From assembly GCA_012521805.1 (NCBI GenBank), contig JAAYLQ010000072.1:1-12382 (forward strand): DNA of 12,382 nt. Direction: 5' to 3'. The translations under genes and the position numbers were made by a program. Shown here piece by piece: positions 7,181 through 12,382 of this stretch. A model generated the notes under the pieces. The model had not been told where the DNA came from. It ran no database searches and worked only from the letters and a program-made list of their open reading frames with translations. Numbering within the stretch: position 1 is the first letter of the stretch; every line of letters starts with the position of its first letter. The stretch comes from Bacillota bacterium (lineage in GTDB: Bacteria; Bacillota; Limnochordia; Darwinibacteriales; DTU012).

Positions 7181-7209
7181 TTGCACATTTTAAAAAAACA
7201 AACTAGAAT
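7181..7209 (+). promoter_or_regulatory. sigma-A-like promoter of the polyamine operon
   Basis: TTGCAC (7181-7186) and TAGAAT (7204-7209) are separated by exactly 17 bases, and the spacer is A-rich. The expected start of transcription is near 7216, which gives a leader of about 65 bases before the regulator gene. The half-site array at 7222-7260 begins immediately downstream, a position where a bound protein would block initiation or elongation. Confidence 0.8.
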
Positions 7210-7221
7210 ATAAATGCTTTT

Positions 7222-7260
7222 GTTTAGTAAGCCTAAACATTAGGTTTAGTAGACTCAAAC
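7222..7260 (+). promoter_or_regulatory. Operator array: four half-sites at 11-base spacing
   Basis: GTTTAG (7222), CTAAAC (7233), GTTTAG (7244) and TCAAAC (7255) alternate in orientation, with exactly 11 bases from one to the next and 5-base gaps between them. Neighbouring units form overlapping inverted repeats of 17 bases, and the first and third units form a 22-base direct repeat. The fourth half-site is imperfect. The array lies between the predicted transcription start and the regulator's ribosome binding site, so autorepression by the HTH/cupin protein is the natural inference. Confidence 0.7.
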
Positions 7261-7280
7261 TTTAGCTAAGGAGTACGAAA

Positions 7281-7820
7281 ATGAAAATCGGTGAAAAGAT
7301 TAAGCGGCTGAGAATCCTAAATGGTCTAACTCAAGAGGAATTGGCTGATAGATGCGAGCTTACTAAAGGATTTATTTCGCAGGTAGAGCGGGATTTAACC
7401 TCTCCTTCGATTGCAACTTTAGTCGATATACTCGAAAGTCTCGGAACCAATCTCAGAGACTTTTTTAATGACCGGGTCCAGGAAAAAGTTGTCTTCAAAG
7501 CCGATGATATCTTTACGAAAGAAGACAACACACTGCTGCATCGGATTGATTGGATTGTTCCTAATGCCCAGAAAAACATGATGGAACCAATCTTGGTCAC
7601 CCTTGATCAGGGGGGCAGTACAAGCCCTCAGGATCCCCATGAGGGCGAAGAGTTCGGCTATGTTCTAAAGGGACATATTTATATTCATCTCGGCACACAA
7701 AAGCATAAAGCCTCTACAGCGGAGTGTTTCTATTTTAAACCTAATGTCGTCCATTATTTAACAAATGCAGGAAAATCGAAAGCAAAGGTGCTGTGGGTTT
7801 CAACCCCGCCCAGCTTTTAG
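7281..7820 (+). CDS. HTH (XRE)/cupin transcription regulator of the pot operon
   Basis: This 179-residue protein has an XRE-type helix-turn-helix at about 6-60 (LRILNGLTQEELADRCELTKGF is split here as LTQEELAD, LTKGFISQVE and PSIATLVDILESL) and a C-terminal cupin barrel at about 100-175, with PHEGEEFGYVLKGHIYI (119-135) and FKPNVVHYL (152-160). This is the build of PuuR, the putrescine-responsive repressor of E. coli, and of many regulators found before potABCD in Bacillota. The cupin probably senses a polyamine or related ligand; the ligand itself is inferred. The ATG follows AAGGAG (7268-7273) at 7 bases. potA begins 24 bases after the stop, so the regulator is the first gene of the operon and probably represses itself through the array at 7222-7260. 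Confidence 0.9.
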   Translation: MKIGEKIKRLRILNGLTQEELADRCELTKGFISQVERDLTSPSIATLVDILESLGTNLRDFFNDRVQEKVVFKADDIFTKEDNTLLHRIDWIVPNAQKNMMEPILVTLDQGGSTSPQDPHEGEEFGYVLKGHIYIHLGTQKHKASTAECFYFKPNVVHYLTNAGKSKAKVLWVSTPPSF

Positions 7821-7844
7821 TTTTTTTAGTAAGGGGGAGTTAAG

Positions 7845-8891
7845 GTGGCAGAATGCATTATTGAATTAAAAAATGTCTCCAAAACCTATGACGGAACAGA
7901 AGCACTAAAAAATATTAATTTGAAAATTTACCGCAATGAGTTTGTAACGCTCCTTGGTCCCAGCGGCTGCGGCAAAACAACCACTTTGAGAATTATCGGT
8001 GGTTTTGAGCAGCCAACATCAGGTGACGTTACGTTTGACAACACCAATATTAACAATCTCCCTCCATATAAAAGGCGAGTAAATACTGTATTCCAGCGCT
8101 ACGCTTTATTTCCGCATATGAATGTTTATGAAAACATTGCTTTCGGGCTGCGGATTAAGAAGATGGATGAAGATACCATTAGAAGTAAAGTAAAGAATAT
8201 GCTGAGGCTGGTTAACTTATCTGGTTTTGAAGAGCGGAAAATCGATTCCCTCAGCGGTGGACAGCAGCAGCGGATTGCAATCGCCCGCGCCTTAGTAAAT
8301 GAGCCAGAAGTACTGCTGTTGGATGAACCGTTAGGTGCCCTTGACTTGAAACTGCGCCAAGATATGCAGATCGAGCTGAAAAACATGCAGAAGGCCCTCG
8401 GGATTACTTTTGTTTATGTTACTCATGATCAGGAAGAAGCCCTGACTATGTCCGATACAATTGTAGTAATGAGTGAAGGCAGAATCCAGCAAATCGGGAC
8501 ACCAATTGATATTTATAATGAACCGAAGAATGCTTTTGTAGCAGATTTTATTGGGGAAAGCAATATTATCGATGGTATTATGCTTCGGGACCGGTTAGTT
8601 AAGTTTTCTAATCAAGTTTTCAACTGTGTAGACAGCGGTTTCGGTGAAAATACTCCAGTAGACGTGGTTGTGCGCCCTGAGGATGTTAAGATTGTGGATC
8701 AATCAGCGGGAATGTTAACAGGAGAGGTTCGCTCTGTTACTTTTAAAGGTGTTCACTATGAAATGCTGGTAGAAACCCCTGATTATCTCTGGATGATTCA
8801 CAATACAGAAATGCAGCCTGTGGGCAGCAGAGTTGGGCTGGTGATTGAACCTGGAGATATCCATATTATGCACAAGGAGAGTGAGGTTTGA
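7845..8891 (+). CDS. potA: Spermidine/putrescine ABC transporter, ATP-binding subunit
   Basis: This 348-residue ATPase powers polyamine uptake from the cytoplasmic side of the PotBC channel. It shows Walker A GPSGCGKT (38-45), the Q-loop at FQRYALFPH (Q84), the ABC signature LSGGQQQR (136-143), Walker B LLLDEP (157-162), the D-loop GALD and switch His H194 (VTHDQEEAL). The sequence VADFIGESNII (about 232-242) leads into a C-terminal TOBE domain as in PotA, with PEDVKI in it. The GTG start follows AGGGGGAG (7832-7838) at 6 bases. The stop codon shares one base with the potB ATG (TGATG), indicating coupled translation. The order potA-potB-potC-potD and the partner identities make a polyamine assignment much better than a generic one. 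Confidence 0.95.
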   Translation: MAECIIELKNVSKTYDGTEALKNINLKIYRNEFVTLLGPSGCGKTTTLRIIGGFEQPTSGDVTFDNTNINNLPPYKRRVNTVFQRYALFPHMNVYENIAFGLRIKKMDEDTIRSKVKNMLRLVNLSGFEERKIDSLSGGQQQRIAIARALVNEPEVLLLDEPLGALDLKLRQDMQIELKNMQKALGITFVYVTHDQEEALTMSDTIVVMSEGRIQQIGTPIDIYNEPKNAFVADFIGESNIIDGIMLRDRLVKFSNQVFNCVDSGFGENTPVDVVVRPEDVKIVDQSAGMLTGEVRSVTFKGVHYEMLVETPDYLWMIHNTEMQPVGSRVGLVIEPGDIHIMHKESEV

Positions 8892-9715
8892 TGAAAACTA
8901 AGTGGGCAGCATCTCCTTATCTGGTATGGATGGTGATCTTTATTGTTGTTCCAATTCTGCTTGTTTGTTACTACAGCTTAACAGTTCCAGCTGAGACAGG
9001 GCGAGAGTTTTCTTTAGCCAACTTTCACCGCTTTTTAGAACCGGTATATATGAAGGTGCTTTTCAGGTCAGTTAAACTGGCGGTAATCGCAACCGCAATT
9101 TGTTTTGTCGTAGGATATCCTTTGGCATATATCCTGGCTAGAAGTAATTTTCAGTACAAAAACATCTTAGTTATGCTGTTAGTTGTTCCCATGTGGATGA
9201 ATTTCCTGCTCAGAACTTATGCCTGGCTGACCATTCTGGAACGCAATGGGATTTTAAATGCGCTCCTCACCTGGCTTGGACTGCCAAGAGTGAACATTCT
9301 TTATACAGAGTCAGCAGTTGTTTTAGGGATGGTGTACAACTTCCTGCCATTTATGGTGCTGCCGATCTTTTCGGTTTTAAGCAAGATAGATCATAGTATT
9401 ATTGAGGCTGCTGAGGATTTAGGAGCAAATTCACTGACTGTATTTCGCAGAATTATTTTTCCTTTAAGTCTGCCTGGAGTGATTTCAGGCATCACTATGG
9501 TGTTTATGCCAGCTGTCACTACATTTGTAATTTCAAGGCTCCTAGGCGGCGGTCAATTTACTTTAATCGGCAACTTGATTGAGCAGCAGTTCCTCTACGT
9601 TGGTGACTGGGGTTTTGGTTCAGCAATTTCATTAGTCATGATGATTTTGATAATGCTGAGCATGGCTGTGATGTCAAGATTTGCTGGTGAGGAAAGGGGA
9701 CTGGGACTATGGTGA
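8891..9715 (+). CDS. potB: Spermidine/putrescine ABC transporter, permease subunit B
   Basis: This 274-residue inner-membrane permease pairs with PotC to form the translocation path. It has about six hydrophobic segments, beginning with residues 9-30. The cytoplasmic EAA loop that docks on PotA reads EAAEDLGANSLTVFRRIIFP (172-191), followed by LSLPGVISG. The stretch PMWMNFLLRTYAW (100-112) is characteristic of PotB-type permeases. I use the ATG at 8891, which overlaps the potA stop by one base; an in-frame TTG at 8888 would add one residue. Ribosome binding candidates are AAGGAG (8874-8879) and GAGG (8883-8886). The end overlaps potC by 7 bases. Confidence 0.95.
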   Translation: MKTKWAASPYLVWMVIFIVVPILLVCYYSLTVPAETGREFSLANFHRFLEPVYMKVLFRSVKLAVIATAICFVVGYPLAYILARSNFQYKNILVMLLVVPMWMNFLLRTYAWLTILERNGILNALLTWLGLPRVNILYTESAVVLGMVYNFLPFMVLPIFSVLSKIDHSIIEAAEDLGANSLTVFRRIIFPLSLPGVISGITMVFMPAVTTFVISRLLGGGQFTLIGNLIEQQFLYVGDWGFGSAISLVMMILIMLSMAVMSRFAGEERGLGLW

Positions 9716-10566
9716 GATTTTTTAAGAAGTGCTATGTCAGCATTATTTTTGCTTTCCTATACGCACCGATCCTAGTTTTAACGCTGTATTCCTTCAATGA
9801 TTCCCGTTCCCGTGGCAACTGGGGTGGGTTTACCCTAAGATGGTATAGTGAGCTGTTTCAAAACCGTCAGATTTTAAGCTCGCTTTACAACACGGTGATG
9901 ATTGCTGTGTTATCTGCCGTGATTGCGACAGTGATCGGAACAGCAGCAGCTATTGGTCTCCACGCGCTGCAGGGGTACAAACGTAAAGTTGTTATGAACT
10001 TGACTTATATTCCTGTAATCAATCCTGATATTGTTACCGGAATATCCCTGATGCTCCTGTTTGTGTTTTCCAATCTGAAGCTGGGATTTTTAACCATGCT
10101 GCTGGCTCATATTACATTTAATATTCCTTATGTGATTTTATCAGTGCTGCCTAAATTAAAACAGCTGGACAGCAACCTTTACGAAGCAGCATTAGATTTA
10201 GGAGCAACACCATGGTATGCCTTTAGGCATGTGATCCTGCCGGAAATTATGCCAGGTGTGGTTACTGGATTGCTGTTGGCATTTACTCTATCGATTGATG
10301 ACTTTGTAATCAGCTTTTTCACTACCGGCTCAGGCGTAGCCAACCTATCGATTACAGTATATTCTATGGCTCGCTTGGGGATTAACCCAACCATCAATGC
10401 GGTTTCAACATTGATGTTCTTGTCGGTACTGATCCTGCTGATCGTCGTTAATCTGAGAACAAATAAAGACAATCCGAAAAGGGGGAGAGTAAATGAGAAA
10501 CAAGCTTATAATCGCAGTCGCCGTTTTAGTACTGCTCGGAGCCGCATTCATGAGCATGCGCGGTGA
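9709..10566 (+). CDS. potC: Spermidine/putrescine ABC transporter, permease subunit C
   Basis: This 285-residue permease is the second half of the PotBC channel. The N-terminal helix (about 9-28) leads to the YSFNDSR segment typical of PotC. The EAA loop is EAALDLGATPWYAFRHVILP (159-178), followed by EIMPGVVTG, and SIDDFVISFFTTG (195-207) is a strong PotC signature. AAGGGGA (9694-9700) lies 8 bases before the ATG, which overlaps potB by 7 bases. The natural end would be near residue 257-262, but the frame misses a TAA at 10490-10492 by one base and reads on for about 25 basic residues (NEKQAYNRSRRF and following) inside potD, overlapping it by 74 bases. A one-base gain in the AAAAGGGGG run at 10477-10485 could explain this. 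The core protein appears intact. Confidence 0.93.
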   Translation: MVRFFKKCYVSIIFAFLYAPILVLTLYSFNDSRSRGNWGGFTLRWYSELFQNRQILSSLYNTVMIAVLSAVIATVIGTAAAIGLHALQGYKRKVVMNLTYIPVINPDIVTGISLMLLFVFSNLKLGFLTMLLAHITFNIPYVILSVLPKLKQLDSNLYEAALDLGATPWYAFRHVILPEIMPGVVTGLLLAFTLSIDDFVISFFTTGSGVANLSITVYSMARLGINPTINAVSTLMFLSVLILLIVVNLRTNKDNPKRGRVNEKQAYNRSRRFSTARSRIHEHAR

Positions 10567-11533
10567 CAAAAAGCCAACCCTGTACGTGTACAATTGGGGT
10601 GACTACATTGATGAGGATGTAATCGATCGCTTTGAAAAGGAATATGATGTGCGAGTTGTTTATGACACTTTTTCAACCAATGAAGATATGTATGTTAAGG
10701 TTACGTCAGGCGGCAGTAAGTACGACGTGCTGTTTCCCAGCGATTATATGATTAAAAGAATGATTGATGAAGATCTGCTGGAAAAGATTGATCTGGACAA
10801 TGTCCCCAACGCGAAATATATCGACCCTCGTTTCAAGGATTTAGACCACGATCCTAACAATGAATACTCGGTACCTTACATGTGGGGTACCCTGGGAATT
10901 CTGTACAATAAAAAAATGGTATCCGAACCAGTGGACAGCTGGGACATTTTATGGGATCCAAAATACAGCAAGCAAATTCTTATGGTGGACAGTCAGCGCG
11001 ATGCAGTCGGCATAGCCCTGCAGAAACTTGGTTATTCATTAAACTCAGTTGATCGGAATGAGCTGGAAGCAGCCAAACAGGAATTAATAAAGCAGAAGGA
11101 TTTAGTCCTTGCATATGTAGTCGATGAGGCTAAAGACAAAATGATTGCGGAAGAAGCTGCTTTGGCGGTAGTCTGGTCTGGTGATGCAGTTTTTGCGATG
11201 CGGGAAAATCCAAATCTAGATTATGCGGTGCCAAAGAATGGTGGTAATCTCTGGTTTGATGGAATGGTAATTCCGAAAACAACCCAGAACAAGGAGCTGG
11301 CGGAAGCATTTATTAACTTTATGAATGAACCAGCAATCGCTCTGGCAAATGCTGAATACACTGGGTATTCAACACCTCATATGGAAGCGAGAAAAATGCT
11401 TCCTCAAGAATTAGCGAATAACAAAGCTGCTTATCCTGCAGATGAAGATATTGCGAACACAGAAGTATTTGTGCATGTAGGAGAAATGCTGCGGGAATAT
11501 GATCGGATTTGGACTGAAGTAAAAGCCTATTAG
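10493..11533 (+). CDS. potD: Spermidine/putrescine ABC transporter, substrate-binding protein
   Basis: This 346-residue extracytoplasmic protein binds the polyamine and delivers it to PotBC. After a hydrophobic N-terminus (residues 5-20) comes LYVYNWGDYI (30-39), the usual start of PotD. Residues corresponding to the E. coli PotD ligand site are visible: W35 and Y38, S83 and Y85 (PSDYMIKRM), D166 and D170 (VDSQRD), W228 (VVWSGDA), and W254 and D256 (LWFDG), plus Tyr at 289/292. The E. coli E171 equivalent is an Asp here, so spermidine versus putrescine preference is uncertain. There is no cysteine in the protein and therefore no lipobox, although Gram-positive PotD proteins are usually lipoproteins; it may stay bound by an uncleaved signal anchor. 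GGGGGAG (10481-10487) lies 5 bases before the ATG. A strong terminator follows the stop. Confidence 0.94.
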   Translation: MRNKLIIAVAVLVLLGAAFMSMRGDKKPTLYVYNWGDYIDEDVIDRFEKEYDVRVVYDTFSTNEDMYVKVTSGGSKYDVLFPSDYMIKRMIDEDLLEKIDLDNVPNAKYIDPRFKDLDHDPNNEYSVPYMWGTLGILYNKKMVSEPVDSWDILWDPKYSKQILMVDSQRDAVGIALQKLGYSLNSVDRNELEAAKQELIKQKDLVLAYVVDEAKDKMIAEEAALAVVWSGDAVFAMRENPNLDYAVPKNGGNLWFDGMVIPKTTQNKELAEAFINFMNEPAIALANAEYTGYSTPHMEARKMLPQELANNKAAYPADEDIANTEVFVHVGEMLREYDRIWTEVKAY

Positions 11534-11566
11534 AAAAAAACCTCTGCCGAAACGCAGAGGTTTTTT
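11534..11566. terminator. Strong bidirectional intrinsic terminator of the pot operon
   Basis: CCTCTGC (11541-11547) and GCAGAGG (11554-11560) form a perfect 7-base-pair GC-rich stem around a 6-base loop (CGAAAC). It is preceded by seven A and followed by six T, so it can work in both directions. It begins right after the potD stop and closes the operon. Confidence 0.92.
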
Positions 11567-11593
11567 CATATGTCTGGCAGTGCTCTCACTTTG

Positions 11594-11602
11594 TGCTATA
11601 AT
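11594..11602 (+). promoter_or_regulatory. Extended -10 promoter of the S9 peptidase gene
   Basis: TGCTATAAT (11594-11602) is a perfect extended -10 element (TGnTATAAT). The best -35 candidate, CTGGCA at 11574-11579 with 17-base spacing, is weak, as is usual for this promoter type. Transcription should begin near 11609, about 27 bases before the TTG start. Confidence 0.75.
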
Positions 11603-11635
11603 AGTTAAAATGCTAACAAAGAGAGGTGCTGCCGA

Positions 11636-12382
11636 TTGGAACGAATTAAACTAGATGATTTTACCAAGTTTCATTTTATTTCTGGGCTTGAATTCAGCCC
11701 TGATGGGGAACACGCGTGTTTTGCAGTACATAAGGCCAACCTGGACCAAAACAGCTACGACTCGAATTTGTGGCTGTATCGAGTTGGCGATGAGCGAGTT
11801 TTTCAGCTGACTGCGCTGAACAGCGAGGCAAATTTCACTTGGCTGGATGATAATGACCACCTAATCTTTAAGTCAATCCGGGACCCCAAAGATAAGGAGC
11901 GGCAGGAAAAGGGAGAAGAATTCACGACCTTTTATCGGATCAATATCCATGGCGGAGAGGCTGTCAGATTTTTTGAGGTTCCCTTTACTGTAACCCAAAT
12001 TCAACAGATCGACCAGGAAAATTTTCTGCTGATCGGCCTGTATCATCCCGTGCGTCCGCCTTTAGCCGATCTTGATGATGCTGAGCGGAATAGGATTCTT
12101 AAAGAGCGCAGAGAGGAACGGGATTTTGAGGTGCTGGAAGAAATCCCCTTCTGGCAGGATAACCGCGGGTTTATCAGCGGGATCCGCAGCCGTATTTATC
12201 ACTATCATTTGCCCAGCAATACTTGGCAGCCATTAACTGCGGAAAATCTGAATGTAAGTTCTGCCTTCTTAAACAGGAACAGGAGCCATGCAGTTGTCAT
12301 TGCCCAAACAATCAGCGGCAAGCGGGAACTAGCCAATCAGCTCTACCTGCTGGATCTCAAAACTAATGCTCTGCGCCTGCTG
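11636..12382 (+). CDS. S9-family (prolyl oligopeptidase/acylaminoacyl-type) peptidase, N-terminal part
   Basis: This is an open frame of 249 codons that runs off the right edge with no stop. It starts at a TTG at 11636, 7 bases after AGAGGTG (11622-11628). The protein begins ERIKLDDFTKFHFISGLEFS and shows recurring beta-propeller blade features: FSPDGEHACFAV, NLWLYRVG, FTWLDDNDHLIFKS and YRINIHGGEA. EEIPFWQDNRGFISG (about 167-181) resembles S9C acylaminoacyl peptidases, as in EELPFWFNGEGF. This part would be the propeller that gates access; the Ser-Asp-His alpha/beta-hydrolase domain would lie outside the window, so activity cannot be checked. No signal peptide is seen, so a cytoplasmic role in cutting small peptides is likely. 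The gene is separated from the pot operon by the terminator and has its own promoter. Confidence 0.8.
   Translation, partial: MERIKLDDFTKFHFISGLEFSPDGEHACFAVHKANLDQNSYDSNLWLYRVGDERVFQLTALNSEANFTWLDDNDHLIFKSIRDPKDKERQEKGEEFTTFYRINIHGGEAVRFFEVPFTVTQIQQIDQENFLLIGLYHPVRPPLADLDDAERNRILKERREERDFEVLEEIPFWQDNRGFISGIRSRIYHYHLPSNTWQPLTAENLNVSSAFLNRNRSHAVVIAQTISGKRELANQLYLLDLKTNALRLL

Noticed and set aside
11534..11635. Possible small RNA or riboswitch between potD and the S9 gene
   Set aside because: The only structure is the intrinsic terminator, followed by an extended -10 promoter and a short leader. Nothing is left to explain.
11651..11860. 69-codon minus-strand open frame inside the S9 peptidase gene
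   Set aside because: It lies fully antisense to the recognisable propeller-coding frame and has no motif.
1..12382. CRISPR arrays, tRNA or rRNA genes, insertion sequences, toxin-antitoxin pairs
   Set aside because: No regularly spaced repeats, no cloverleaf-like sequence, no transposase motif or terminal inverted repeats, and no small two-gene cassette were seen.

Overview
The window looks like chromosomal DNA of a moderate-GC, Gram-positive-type bacterium of the Bacillota, possibly a spore former. The reasons are strong AGGAGG-like ribosome binding sites, frequent TTG and GTG starts, sigma-A-like promoters, a CwlD-like cortex amidase, and a potABCD operon led by a helix-turn-helix/cupin regulator. 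No species can be named from the sequence alone. No tRNA, rRNA, insertion sequence, prophage or CRISPR array was seen.

Left part (1-2280, minus strand). Reading leftwards there is an MFS exporter (2280-1093), a membrane-anchored N-acetylmuramoyl-L-alanine amidase (1038-196) and the first 41 codons of a NagD-type HAD phosphatase that leaves the window at base 1. The phosphatase has its own promoter, which overlaps the amidase stop codon.

Middle (2476-6030, plus strand). A stand-alone beta-class DNA methyltransferase resembling a shortened type III Mod subunit has no restriction gene beside it. It is followed 18 bases later by a large membrane protein with the M28/ERMP1 aminopeptidase architecture. 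That domain has lost most of its zinc ligands and its catalytic base, so it is probably a pseudopeptidase. The two genes are probably co-transcribed. A convergent gene (7050-6070, minus) encodes a response regulator/diguanylate cyclase (PleD-like). The two convergent genes meet at a hairpin.

Right part (7181-11533, plus strand). A good sigma-A promoter is followed by four half-sites spaced exactly 11 bases apart, then a HTH/cupin regulator and a complete spermidine/putrescine ABC importer (potA, potB, potC, potD) with tight or overlapping junctions, closed by a strong bidirectional terminator at 11534-11566. The simplest reading is an autoregulated polyamine-uptake operon: PotD captures the polyamine outside, PotB and PotC form the channel, PotA drives it with ATP, and the cupin regulator controls expression. 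A new extended -10 promoter then drives an S9-family peptidase that runs off the right edge.

The points most worth a second look are the dead-looking M28 membrane protein with its orphan methyltransferase partner, the 11-base-phased operator array, the potC tail that reads out of frame into potD, the PotD without a lipobox cysteine, and the G8 tract used as the ribosome binding site of the diguanylate cyclase.
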